In this document: piece after piece, positions 8,021 to 15,905 of the stretch | Layout of the letters: every line of letters starts with the position of its first letter | Numbering within the stretch: position 1 is the first letter of the stretch | Source: Rhizobium sp. FKY42 | GTDB lineage: Bacteria; Pseudomonadota; Alphaproteobacteria; Rhizobiales; Rhizobiaceae | Direction: 5' to 3' | NCBI RefSeq assembly: GCF_005222835.1 | Contig: NZ_STGA01000013.1 | Location: 1-32,287, forward strand | DNA: 32,287 nucleotides | The notes under the pieces: generated by a model | What the model was told of the DNA's origin: nothing | What the model saw: the letters and a program-made list of their open reading frames with translations, nothing else | Databases searched by the model: none | Position numbers and translations under genes: made by a program

Positions 8021-8746
8021 TCTGAACGCCAACCAATCGTCGACTTCGGCAGGCCCAAGTCTGCCTATTTCAAGAATTGGCCCTACCATTCCTTTCAGCA
8101 TTTCCTGCTGAAGCATCGCTTGTTCTTCTCCCAGGTCCCAAGGGCTCTCGGCGACTAAAATCCTGTACTCGAGGCTTTCAAACGCACCTTGCAGATGTGC
8201 CACTGCTTGAGGCCCCAATGCACAACCCAGGCCCTTGTCCATGCGTTGATGCTGGTTGAAGTCGCGTACGACTTCGCTATCGAGTGGATGAGGGTGGTTC
8301 CACTCCACTTTGCCATCATAGTTCAGCGCGGCGTAGAAGGCGCAATGGCGCTCTGCGACGAGAGCAGCCATTTCCTCACAGAACCTCGCTGAGGCGAGAT
8401 CAAAGAATGCGGAGGCTGACAGTAGCGAAGCGCCTTCCAGCGGCAGATCCTCAAGTTGGTTGAGATCAACCTGATGATACTCAAAACCATCGTCGCCGAG
8501 TTGGCGCCTGGCCTCACTAAGAAGCTCTGAATCATAATCGACCAGCCGCCAGTCCATCTGCAAATCGGGAGGAAACTTTGTCCCCAAGGCGCGGACGCTC
8601 GAGCCGGTCCCACAGCCGATATCAACGATCACCGGCCTTTCCTTCTGGCTAAGCCAACTTAACGTGCGTTCGACCAGGCCCGGATCGCGCGCAGCAAGAT
8701 CTGCAGGCTCGCGCAAGGCGAGCCAGCTTTTATCAAAACCACTCAT
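7949..8746 (-). CDS. Class I SAM-dependent methyltransferase
   Basis: The 265-residue protein has a Rossmann-type methyltransferase core. Motif I is IVDIGCGTGSSVRAL, the acidic loop after strand 2 is WRLVDYDSELL, the motif II region is YHQVDLNQL, and a hydrophobic strand follows at SLLSASAFFDL. The C-terminal third (DFNQHQRMDKGLG onward) is specific to this subgroup, and I do not recognise the substrate. Its start overlaps the upstream glycosyltransferase stop by four bases (ATGA), so the two are translationally coupled. It is the last gene of the minus-strand operon that begins with the dehydrogenase at 11163, and its 3' end overlaps the RibD-type gene. A methyl donor role on the cluster's product is inferred from context. 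Confidence 0.82.
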   Translation of the reverse strand: MSGFDKSWLALREPADLAARDPGLVERTLSWLSQKERPVIVDIGCGTGSSVRALGTKFPPDLQMDWRLVDYDSELLSEARRQLGDDGFEYHQVDLNQLEDLPLEGASLLSASAFFDLASARFCEEMAALVAERHCAFYAALNYDGKVEWNHPHPLDSEVVRDFNQHQRMDKGLGCALGPQAVAHLQGAFESLEYRILVAESPWDLGEEQAMLQQEMLKGMVGPILEIGRLGPAEVDDWLAFRLDRVHEFSSCRVGHLDILALPSD

Positions 8747-9786
8747 GCAAAATCCCTCAGTCTGTCGGAGAGGATGGATGCCGACTGCGCCCAGGTTGGA
8801 AGCTGCTTGCCGACGGCGTAAGCCTCTTTGGCCATTTGATCTGCCAGGTCTTTGTTTTGCAAAACTTCCCGTAATGCAGCGCCAAAGGCCGCTGGATCGT
8901 CCGGTGGAACCAGCCGCCCAGCTTCGGCAGGAACCACATCCGGAACTGCGCCTGCTCGACAGGCAATGACTGGGAGACCGTGGGCAAGGGCTTCTGCGAA
9001 CACCATACCGTATCCCTCATAGCGGCTCGCAAGCGCGAAGAGATCAGCGGACGCGAATACCTCGCCCACATCATCAATTTCACCAGCGAGGACAACCCGG
9101 TCTTCCAGATCGAGCTCCTTCATCAGAGCCCGAAGGTTTCTCGTGGTGGAAGGGTCGAGCTTCTCACTGCCGACGATAGTTGCCCGCCAAAGCAATTCAC
9201 GTACTGTATCCAGCGCCCGCAGCAATACGTCATGACCTTTTCGCGGCGTCAGCGAACCGACCGAAACAATGTGCGGCAGATCTCCGCCGCGCAGCGCAGG
9301 TTGAACGGGCTCGGTCCCTGGCAGAACAACCGTAATGTGAGATGAGGCGAGCCCATAAGAGCTTTCCAGCGTTTTCGCGGTCGCTGGCGAGGTGACGAAA
9401 ACATGTCTGGTGCATGTCAGAGCAAGCCGCTCGCTGACCTCCAGCCTGACACGGTCCGCAGGATCAAGACCTGTCTCAAGAGCCAGCGGATGATGCACGA
9501 GCGCCAGGATCCGCAATCGTTCACGTTCACGCTGGGCCACCTCGTGCAGGACGCCATAGGCCAGACCATCCACGAGCAGCACGGTTCCATCCGGAAGTGC
9601 TGCAATCAATGATTCCGCGTTACGAAGATCCCTTTCGCGCGGGTAAGGGAACCCAGGGCCAAGCGGCATCATATTGACTGTCCAACCGGCTGATCTCAAT
9701 TCACTGACGATATTGCGGTCGTAAGCGTAACCGCCGGTTTTCGTCATGAGATCGCCTGGATAGGCAAAGACGAGCGACGGGCTCAA
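8743..9786 (-). CDS. GT4-family glycosyltransferase
   Basis: The 347-residue protein has the GT-B fold of retaining family 4 transferases. The N-terminal acceptor half includes AYPGDLMTKTGGYAYDRNI (glycine-rich loop). The C-terminal nucleotide-sugar half has VSVGSLTPRKGHDVLLRAL, the E-x7-E-type motif in RYEGYGMVFAEALAHGLPVI, and AGRLVPPDD. It has no membrane segment and should act in the cytosol, transferring a sugar from a nucleotide donor to an unknown acceptor. Both ends overlap neighbours by four bases (the PTPS-like gene upstream, the methyltransferase gene downstream), so it is a tightly coupled operon member. The surrounding GTP-derived metabolism makes a pterin, pyrimidine or lipid acceptor plausible; this is inference. 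Confidence 0.87.
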   Translation of the reverse strand: MSPSLVFAYPGDLMTKTGGYAYDRNIVSELRSAGWTVNMMPLGPGFPYPRERDLRNAESLIAALPDGTVLLVDGLAYGVLHEVAQRERERLRILALVHHPLALETGLDPADRVRLEVSERLALTCTRHVFVTSPATAKTLESSYGLASSHITVVLPGTEPVQPALRGGDLPHIVSVGSLTPRKGHDVLLRALDTVRELLWRATIVGSEKLDPSTTRNLRALMKELDLEDRVVLAGEIDDVGEVFASADLFALASRYEGYGMVFAEALAHGLPVIACRAGAVPDVVPAEAGRLVPPDDPAAFGAALREVLQNKDLADQMAKEAYAVGKQLPTWAQSASILSDRLRDFA

Positions 9787-10181
9787 AGTTCGGCCTCATA
9801 CCATCCGCGCGCCATATGGCTTTCGTGCAGAAGAACACGCAATTTGCAGATACGATCACTTCCTGAACCAAGTTCGCCGGCCTTTACGGCTTTGGCGAGT
9901 TCATCGAAGATGTGCTTGGCGATCACTTCCGTTGTCGAAACGCGACCCTTGAATACCTCAACCTCATCGAGGTTCTGATAGTTTAGAGGCTTGAGCACCT
10001 TGGAAAGAACCTGCGTCGCCAGGCCGATATCGACAGCCAGACCATCGGCATCGACATCACGCGTGAAGAAGGCGGCATCGACGACGAAAGTCGCACCGTG
10101 CATTCCCTGGGCGGGGCCAAATACCGGTCTCGGCAGGCTGTGAGCAATCATGATGTGATCGCGAACTTCTACGGCAAACAT
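9783..10181 (-). CDS. PTPS/QueD-fold protein lacking catalytic triad
   Basis: The 132-residue protein has the length and layout of 6-pyruvoyl-tetrahydropterin synthase and 6-carboxytetrahydropterin synthase: N-terminal strand with AHSL, a central VDIG segment, TTEVIAKHIFDEL, and the C-terminal LHES...WYEAEL with the pterin-anchoring Glu. Key residues have changed. The family C-x3-H-G-H motif reads A24-x3-H28-G-A30, so the catalytic Cys and one zinc His are gone. The L-D-H motif that supplies the catalytic Asp and His reads LNY. One zinc His (H14) and H28 remain. Standard PTPS or QueD chemistry is therefore doubtful. The fold may bind a pterin or pyrimidine and catalyse something else, or act as a subunit. 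It sits in the minus-strand operon, 16 bp after the dehydrogenase gene. Confidence 0.8.
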   Translation of the reverse strand: MFAVEVRDHIMIAHSLPRPVFGPAQGMHGATFVVDAAFFTRDVDADGLAVDIGLATQVLSKVLKPLNYQNLDEVEVFKGRVSTTEVIAKHIFDELAKAVKAGELGSGSDRICKLRVLLHESHMARGWYEAEL

Positions 10182-10197
10182 GCAAATTTCCTTTTGA

Positions 10198-11163
10198 TCA
10201 GTAGCGAATGCGGTGACACAGCGTGGAGGGATCGCTCAGGATACGACCGTAATGTTGGGGTAGACCATCGAAAGCGGTCTCCCCGGAGATCAGCACATCA
10301 AGTCTGTCGTCGCACAACAGTTCCAGCGCCTTGTGAAGCCGGCGCGCGTAGGTCCAGCGCGGTCGTTGAATAGGGGAGACTTGCCCTACTTGTGAACTGA
10401 TCAGACGGAGCCTGCGTGAATGAAAAGCGCCTCCAAGCGGCAATGTCACGGATCGCTCACCGTACCAACTGGCTTCTACAATTCTGGCTTCCATACCTGC
10501 GTGATCAATACACTGGGCAAGCGCTTGCCCCGAGCCCGAGGCGTTGATGAGGACGTCGAATTCCCCTCTCAACTGGTCGGGATGGCAAAAGGCGGCGCCC
10601 ATGCGTCCCGCCGGTTCAGACCGAGATGCATCCGGATCAACCAGCGTGCATTCTACACCCGGCACCTGCGATGCGAGGTAGCCGACCGCGAGACCGACGA
10701 CGCCGCAACCAAAAACGGCGACACTGTCACCAATTCCGATCTGGGCATCCCAAGAAATATTGAGGGCAGTCTCCATGTTGGCGGCAAGAACTGCACGTTC
10801 TGCCGGCAATCCATCAGGGACGACGACTAGATTCTCCGCTCTGACAACATAGTGGCTCTGGTGTGGAAAAAGGCAAAAAACGGTGGTCCCCGTCTCAAGC
10901 CCCTCACCCTCTTCAACCTTTCCGACCGAGCTGTATCCGTATTTGACCGGGAACGGGAAGGCACCCGACATATGCGGAGCACGCATCCTCTCATATTCTG
11001 TTTCGGGTACGTTACCAGTAAAAACAGTGGTTTCCGTTCCGCGGCTGATGCCTGAAAACAGAGTTCTGACAAGTACTTCGTCACTTGATCTCGGCGACAA
11101 AACCTCTGACCGCAACACTGGATGTCCGGCTGCCTCACACCAGAGGGACTTGGCATCGACCAT
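10198..11163 (-). CDS. Medium-chain dehydrogenase/reductase, zinc-ADH-like
   Basis: The 321-residue MDR-superfamily oxidoreductase has a GroES-like N-terminal domain (SGISRGTETTVFTGNVP, then FPVKYGYSSVGKVEEG) and a Rossmann domain with SVAVFGCGVVGLAVGYLA. It lacks the four-Cys structural-zinc loop and the usual catalytic Cys position is not obvious, placing it with short, BchC-like or 'zinc-binding dehydrogenase' annotated members. It probably uses NAD(P)H to reduce or oxidise a carbonyl or alcohol. It is the first gene of the minus-strand operon (dehydrogenase, PTPS-like, glycosyltransferase, methyltransferase) and is divergent from the GTP cyclohydrolase II gene. I see no strong ribosome site before ATG 11163. 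The substrate is unknown. Confidence 0.8.
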   Translation of the reverse strand: MVDAKSLWCEAAGHPVLRSEVLSPRSSDEVLVRTLFSGISRGTETTVFTGNVPETEYERMRAPHMSGAFPFPVKYGYSSVGKVEEGEGLETGTTVFCLFPHQSHYVVRAENLVVVPDGLPAERAVLAANMETALNISWDAQIGIGDSVAVFGCGVVGLAVGYLASQVPGVECTLVDPDASRSEPAGRMGAAFCHPDQLRGEFDVLINASGSGQALAQCIDHAGMEARIVEASWYGERSVTLPLGGAFHSRRLRLISSQVGQVSPIQRPRWTYARRLHKALELLCDDRLDVLISGETAFDGLPQHYGRILSDPSTLCHRIRY

Positions 11164-11193
11164 TGCTACACCATCTGTTCAAGTTAAGGCGTT

Positions 11194-11229
11194 GCTGACG
11201 GCGCGAGGCGGGAGTTTCCTCGGGTCAGC
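11194..11229. promoter_or_regulatory. Two-part inverted repeat in divergent promoter
   Basis: GCTGAC (11194-11199) pairs with GTCAGC (11224-11229), and inside it GAGG (11205-11208) pairs with CCTC (11218-11221). It lies 31-66 bp upstream of the dehydrogenase start, in the 191-bp region shared with the GTP cyclohydrolase II gene. It could be an operator or a leader-RNA stem. It does not look like an FMN riboswitch. Confidence 0.35.
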
Positions 11230-11301
11230 CGCTGCTAACTAGAGCTTCTTTCAGAATTTCCACCCCTGAACCATCAACTTTTATTTATGCACCTTCGACC
11301 A

Positions 11302-11321
11302 ATCCAAGGAATGGGTTGGAT
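11302..11321. promoter_or_regulatory. Inverted repeat upstream of ribA-like gene
   Basis: ATCCAA (11302-11307) and TTGGAT (11316-11321) are perfect arms around an 8-base spacer, 34 bp upstream of the GTP cyclohydrolase II start codon. The position suits a repressor operator or a leader hairpin. No matching regulator is encoded next to it. Confidence 0.35.
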
Positions 11322-11354
11322 GCGTAAGTAGCTGAAAATTCAATGGAGATGATC

Positions 11355-12461
11355 ATGACCGAGCACAGCCCATTTGCTCTCGAGTTCAAAGACCCTTCCC
11401 GTGACGTAGAGCGTGCCGTAGCGGAGTTGCGGTTCGGTCGGCCGATCATACTCGAAGATAGATCTCGCGCTCTCGCCGTACTGGCTCTCGATGCCGTTTC
11501 CCCGGCCCTGTACGATCAATTCGCGGGTGTTGTTGGCCAGAAGCACCAGCTGTTTCTCACCCGTAATCGCGCCGAAAAACTCGGTATCACACGGGCAAGC
11601 GATATTGTCGCCCCGCTTCGAAATGTCAGTTTCCATCAGGCGTCGGAGCTTGCTTACACTCCCGGAGCCAAGCCATTGTCTACCTGGCGCAAGGCGCATG
11701 AGCTTGAGAGCGCGAGCGCAGAGCTTGCCAGCACAGCGCTGCTGCTTCCAGCTATGGTATGCGCAGAAGTAGAAAGAAGCGATAAACGCTTTTCGTCGTG
11801 CTGCACCCTGGATCATGCACAATTGTCCGCGTCTTCCAACGTTCGGCAGTCTTTCCAGATCGTAGCTCGCACACCGGTTCCGCTCGAAACATTTGGCTAT
11901 GCGGATTTTGTCGTGTTCCGCGGCGGTCTGGCGCAGAAGGATCAGGTTGCGATCGTTGTCGGCCAGCCTGATGTGTCAAAGCCGGTGCCAATTCGTATAC
12001 ACTCGTCCTGCATTACCGGCGACTTGTGCGGCTCGCTGAAATGCGATTGCGGCGATCAGCTTCGAAACGGGCTCGATCTGCTGGCTAAGGCAGGTGGCGG
12101 CGTTCTCCTCTATCTTGATCAGGAAGGGCGCGGCACGGGCATTGGCGCCAAGATGCGGGCTTACGGCTTCCAGCATCGCGGAATGGACACAATCGATGCA
12201 GACGCCCAGTTGGGTTTCGGCGCCGATCATCGTCGTTATGAGGCTGCTGTCGCCATGCTGAAGCTGCTCAATATCGATGAGGTCATCGTCTACACCAATA
12301 ATCCAACGAAAATCGCTGCGCTATCGGATGCGGGCATTCTCGTTCATGCACGCAGTGCCGTCACAGGCCGCGTTACCTCGGAAAATGAGTTTTACCTGCG
12401 CACAAAAACCGCTCGCGCTGGACACATGCTGGATGTCGACGCCTTGATCGCGGCTGAGTAA
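11355..12461 (+). CDS. ribA: GTP cyclohydrolase II (RibA-type)
   Basis: The 368-residue protein has an N-terminal part of about 170 residues of the kind seen in alphaproteobacterial RibA (weakly like the DHBP synthase fold), then a complete GTP cyclohydrolase II domain. The zinc ligands are Cys219, Cys230 and Cys232 (HSSCITGDLCGSLKCDCGDQ), the same spacing as E. coli Cys54, 65 and 67. The catalytic pair is Asp291/Arg293 (GADHRRYE), at the E. coli 126/128 positions. DQEGRGTGIGAKMRAYG and TNNPTKI are also conserved. It should open GTP to diaminoribosylamino-pyrimidinone phosphate, formate and pyrophosphate. ATG 11355 has GGAG six bases upstream; ATG 11343 is an alternative. The phosphatidyltransferase gene follows after 16 bp. 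It is probably a second RibA dedicated to this cluster, not the housekeeping one; this is inference. Confidence 0.88.
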   Translation: MTEHSPFALEFKDPSRDVERAVAELRFGRPIILEDRSRALAVLALDAVSPALYDQFAGVVGQKHQLFLTRNRAEKLGITRASDIVAPLRNVSFHQASELAYTPGAKPLSTWRKAHELESASAELASTALLLPAMVCAEVERSDKRFSSCCTLDHAQLSASSNVRQSFQIVARTPVPLETFGYADFVVFRGGLAQKDQVAIVVGQPDVSKPVPIRIHSSCITGDLCGSLKCDCGDQLRNGLDLLAKAGGGVLLYLDQEGRGTGIGAKMRAYGFQHRGMDTIDADAQLGFGADHRRYEAAVAMLKLLNIDEVIVYTNNPTKIAALSDAGILVHARSAVTGRVTSENEFYLRTKTARAGHMLDVDALIAAE

Positions 12462-12477
12462 GGACTGACGTGCCGTC

Positions 12478-13290
12478 ATGACAATTCTTGATTCCGACAG
12501 ACGCAGCTCGAACAGTCTGCTCTCCGCTTTGCAGTCCTTCGACGTTGGTCGAAGGCTGCTAACGGATACCTTGAGATCGATGGCGGTGATCTTTACGCTA
12601 TCTCTGTTGGGCAGCGTCGGCTTCGCTTACCATTATTCGCTGGAGCCCGCCGTTCCTCTTGCTGCGGCGGGATTGTTGGCTGTAATGTTCGGGCTGGCAC
12701 TTTGCTTTTTGCCGCAGCATCGTCACACGAGCTTTGGTTACGCAAACATCGTAACGGCTATCCGTGCTGCTGCGACGAGCTTCGTAGCAGCGACGATACT
12801 TCTTTCGGATGCATTTGCAGACTCGGACGCAACAGGCTTGGTGTGGGCGGTTTTCACCATTACTGTGGTCGCGCTCACCCTCGACGGGTTCGATGGATAC
12901 CTCGCCAGACGCTTCAACCACGTCTCGGAGTTTGGCGCCAGGTTCGATATGGAAGTCGATGCATTCCTGATTTTGATGCTGTCCTGTGCCGCGTTCGTTC
13001 TGGGCAAGGCCGGGGCATGGGTGCTGCTCATCGGTGCCATGCGATACATGTTCATTCTTGGTCAACTTGCCCTGCCTGCCCTCAATCAGCCTCTTGGACA
13101 CTCGTTTCGCCGCAAGCTTGTCTGTGTGATCCAGGTGCTGGCTCTCGGTATAGTACTCGTGCCACTGGTCGTAGCGCCGATGTCTGCCTGGATTTTAGCC
13201 ATTGCTTTACTCGCGCTGGTCTATTCATTCGCGGTCGATATTGTCGCACTCGTCCGTAGGTCGTACAGACCCGTTACGGCGCGCGGATAA
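12478..13290 (+). CDS. CDP-alcohol phosphatidyltransferase family protein
   Basis: The 270-residue integral inner-membrane protein has about seven hydrophobic segments. The family signature D-x2-D-G-x2-A-R-x8-G-x3-D-x3-D is complete, with Asp136, Asp139, Arg144, Gly153, Asp157 and Asp161; the preceding ANIVTAIRAAATSF fits the usual N-terminal helix of the motif. The family moves a phosphatidyl, or other CDP-linked phospho-alcohol group, onto an alcohol. Compared with PgsA or PssA it has about 70 extra N-terminal residues including two membrane segments, and it matches neither closely. It lies 16 bp after the GTP cyclohydrolase II gene, so the two are likely co-transcribed. A lipid-linking step for the cluster's product is plausible; ordinary phospholipid synthesis is the alternative. 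Confidence 0.85.
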   Translation: MTILDSDRRSSNSLLSALQSFDVGRRLLTDTLRSMAVIFTLSLLGSVGFAYHYSLEPAVPLAAAGLLAVMFGLALCFLPQHRHTSFGYANIVTAIRAAATSFVAATILLSDAFADSDATGLVWAVFTITVVALTLDGFDGYLARRFNHVSEFGARFDMEVDAFLILMLSCAAFVLGKAGAWVLLIGAMRYMFILGQLALPALNQPLGHSFRRKLVCVIQVLALGIVLVPLVVAPMSAWILAIALLALVYSFAVDIVALVRRSYRPVTARG

Positions 13291-13304
13291 AACGCTAAGG
13301 ATGT

Positions 13305-14225
13305 TTATCTGCCTCTGGATGTGAAAAATACCAATAGACTTGGTGCTGCGCCGAGCATGGCTACGGCTCCATAAAGTAGGCTTGCTGCGATGCCCTGGTC
13401 CGCAGTGTAGCCGACCATAGGCCAGAGAGCCGCCGCAGCAGCCTCTCTTGTTCCCCAACCGCCGAAGCCACTCGGCAAAACCATTGTCAAAAGGCAGAGA
13501 GGGACGACCATCAGTGCCGCACCGATCGTCAGAGGACTGCCAGTTGCGTGGGCGCACAGCATGAAAAGCGCAATATAGGATGTAACGATCAGGACACTTG
13601 TCGTCAGTTGGTAACCCGCCGCTCCCACGCTGCAGAAAGCTGCGTGAAGATCACTCGCCAGCCCTTTAAACCTGGTCCGCATCACTGGGAGAACCGCTAA
13701 GCACAAGACTGCCGCCACGACACCGACCACGGCCAGCACAGCCCATTTATCGTATCCATTGATCCGATCTGGCCAAAGCAGAAGGCCCACCAGAACGAAC
13801 ATCAAAAGGGCCGCCTGGCCAGACAGCCGCTCGAGAATGACGGACGTCGCAGATCGCGCCAGACCCGATCCATCCTGCGCCCGTCCGCGATAAGCGCGGA
13901 TCGCATCGCCTGCGACACCGCCGGGCATCAGTTGGTTTAGACCTGTCGATAAGTAATACTCGCGAACGGCTTGCCACTTCCCGATGGGCTGTCCAATGCG
14001 CAATGCGGTATATCGCCAGCGGAATGCGGACATGCAGATCTGGAACTGGACCAACAACAACCCGGCAGAAAGGTGGACCAGGGAAACTGACGAAAGAGAT
14101 TTTAGAACGATGCTCCAGTCGGTTCGCCAGACCACCCACGCCGCAAGAATCAAGGCGAGAGCGGTACCGAAGATGCGCACCAGCTTCAAAATCGGGCTCC
14201 TTTCCTCGAGCAGGGTGATCGCCAT
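13305..14225 (-). CDS. YbhN/UPF0104-type flippase-like membrane protein
   Basis: The 306-residue polytopic protein (about eight helices) belongs to the lysylphosphatidylglycerol synthase transmembrane-region family (AglD/YbhN/UPF0104). The diagnostic segment is LMPGGVAGDAIRAYRGR after helix 3, and PSGFGGWGTREAAAAAL near helix 6 is the second conserved loop. The soluble aminoacyl-transfer domain of MprF is absent, so it is not a lysyl-PG synthase. Relatives are often encoded with glycosyltransferases and proposed to move or anchor lipid-linked molecules. It is convergent with the phosphatidyltransferase gene (14 bp apart) and divergent from the sulfatase-fold gene. A transport or flipping role for the cluster's lipid product is inferred. 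Confidence 0.8.
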   Translation of the reverse strand: MAITLLEERSPILKLVRIFGTALALILAAWVVWRTDWSIVLKSLSSVSLVHLSAGLLLVQFQICMSAFRWRYTALRIGQPIGKWQAVREYYLSTGLNQLMPGGVAGDAIRAYRGRAQDGSGLARSATSVILERLSGQAALLMFVLVGLLLWPDRINGYDKWAVLAVVGVVAAVLCLAVLPVMRTRFKGLASDLHAAFCSVGAAGYQLTTSVLIVTSYIALFMLCAHATGSPLTIGAALMVVPLCLLTMVLPSGFGGWGTREAAAAALWPMVGYTADQGIAASLLYGAVAMLGAAPSLLVFFTSRGR

Positions 14226-14306
14226 TCACGATCAGGGCGTAGTTCAAGTTACGGAACGTCGGCTGTGATGGACCGGCGCGGATGACGACGGGCGGGAATG
14301 ATTTGC

Positions 14307-15905
14307 ATGTTTGTAAGCACGACGCGATTTCTTTCGTTTTGCATCCTATTGTCCGCGTTCATCAACATGCCGGACCATCCCGAAGCATTCGATTTCCGGA
14401 CATTCCTGTCCATCCCCCTTGAGGTACCGATAATAGCTCTTGGTCTCATCATGGTTCCCGGCAAGTGGCTCGGGAAACTTGCGGCTGTGGTCACCGTCCT
14501 GACAAGTGTTCTGGTTCTGCTCAAACTGGCAGACATCGCGACGCAATCGGCGTTTCAGCGACCGTTCAACCCCTATCTCGATATCAAAATGATTGGAGAC
14601 GGCTGGAATGTGCTTTCCAGGAGCATCGGTACCGGGATCGGCGCATTTGCGATCTTGTGCGGATTTTTCAGCCTTTTCATAATATTTGGCCTGTTTTATT
14701 GGTCATGCAACTTTCCGGGAGGCTGGTCTTCCAAACGCAGGCTATACGGCTGCATGGCGGTTTCGACAGCATTGATCGGGCTTTCGCTTTTGATGCTAAG
14801 AAGCGGAGATGATCGGCACGCGCTCGCGGTTGAAGCCAAGGCCGCGCCCTATCTGCTACAACGGCTCGATCTGATTTCGCATGCAATCGCTGATATGCAC
14901 CGCTTTGAGGTTGAGCTTGCACAGTCCGACCCCTTCAAGGGCAAATCCGAACTCATGGAACGGGTCAAGGGGCGTGACGTTTTCCTGATATTCGTTGAGT
15001 CCTATGGACGCAGTGCCGTTGAAGACGCACGTTTTTCGCCGCGTATCGCTGCACGATTTGAGGATATGCAGAAAAACCTCGAACAGTCCGGCTTTCAGAT
15101 TGCCAGCCGCTGGGTCACATCGCCGACTGTGGCGGGCCTCAGCTGGCTTGCGCATGGCACATTGTTGTCTGGTCTCTGGATCGACAGTCAGGCGCGCTAC
15201 GATCGGTTGGTGATGAGTGATAGAAGCAGTCTCAACAGCCTGTTCAAGAATGCAGGCTGGCAGACCGTGGCGGCCATGCCTGCCATAACGCTGGAGTGGC
15301 CGGAGAGCGCCTATTTTGGTTATGATCGGGTCTATGCGGCGAAAGATCTGGGTTATCAAGGCCAACCCTTCAACTGGATCACAATGCCAGACCAATATAC
15401 GCTTTCGGCCATTCAAAAACTCATTCGAGATCCGCAACCACGTCGGAATGTCATGATCGAGACCGCCCTCATCTCAAGTCATGCGCCATGGACGCCAGTT
15501 GCTCATATGATCGACTGGCAAACGATAGGTGATGGGAAAGCCTTCAATGACCAAGCGGCTTCAGGCGAATCGCCGGCCTTTGTTTGGGCCGACCCCGACC
15601 GCATTCGGGACCATTACATCCGGACTATAGATTATTCGCTGGAGGCGGTGGCAAGCTATATCCTTACGTTCGGTGATGATGCGATCTTCATTGTTGTCGG
15701 TGATCATCAGCCGGCATCAGTCGTAACCGGGCCGCACGCAACTCGCGATGTTCCAATCCACATCATAGCAAAGCGCGCCGATATCGTGGCCGATTTCCTC
15801 CGGCACGGCTTCAGTTCGGGCTTTAGGCCGGAGCAGACCGAAGGCCTGAGGATGGATCAACTCCGCAACCTTATTGTAGAGGTTTTTTCCAGACCAAATC
15901 CTTGA
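14307..15905 (+). CDS. LTA synthase-like sulfatase-fold membrane protein
   Basis: The roughly 530-residue protein has four N-terminal membrane helices (to about residue 165) and a large periplasmic domain of the alkaline phosphatase superfamily. Visible landmarks are DVFLIFVESYGRSAV (metal-binding strand with Glu), the nucleophile region SPTVAGLSWLAHGTLLSG, TALISSHAPWTPV, and the distal metal motif VVGDHQPASVVTG with DVPIHII. This is the architecture of lipoteichoic acid synthases, OpgB-type phosphoglycerol transferases and phosphoethanolamine transferases, so it may transfer a phospho-alcohol from a phospholipid to an envelope glycan. ATG 14307 is chosen because GGCGGGA ends nine bases before it; ATG 14298 touches that sequence. 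The link with the adjacent flippase-like and CDP-alcohol genes is positional only. Confidence 0.82.
   Translation: MFVSTTRFLSFCILLSAFINMPDHPEAFDFRTFLSIPLEVPIIALGLIMVPGKWLGKLAAVVTVLTSVLVLLKLADIATQSAFQRPFNPYLDIKMIGDGWNVLSRSIGTGIGAFAILCGFFSLFIIFGLFYWSCNFPGGWSSKRRLYGCMAVSTALIGLSLLMLRSGDDRHALAVEAKAAPYLLQRLDLISHAIADMHRFEVELAQSDPFKGKSELMERVKGRDVFLIFVESYGRSAVEDARFSPRIAARFEDMQKNLEQSGFQIASRWVTSPTVAGLSWLAHGTLLSGLWIDSQARYDRLVMSDRSSLNSLFKNAGWQTVAAMPAITLEWPESAYFGYDRVYAAKDLGYQGQPFNWITMPDQYTLSAIQKLIRDPQPRRNVMIETALISSHAPWTPVAHMIDWQTIGDGKAFNDQAASGESPAFVWADPDRIRDHYIRTIDYSLEAVASYILTFGDDAIFIVVGDHQPASVVTGPHATRDVPIHIIAKRADIVADFLRHGFSSGFRPEQTEGLRMDQLRNLIVEVFSRPNP

Noticed and set aside
11164..11354. FMN riboswitch upstream of the ribA-like gene
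   Set aside because: The conserved RFN core elements are not visible; only short unrelated inverted repeats are present.
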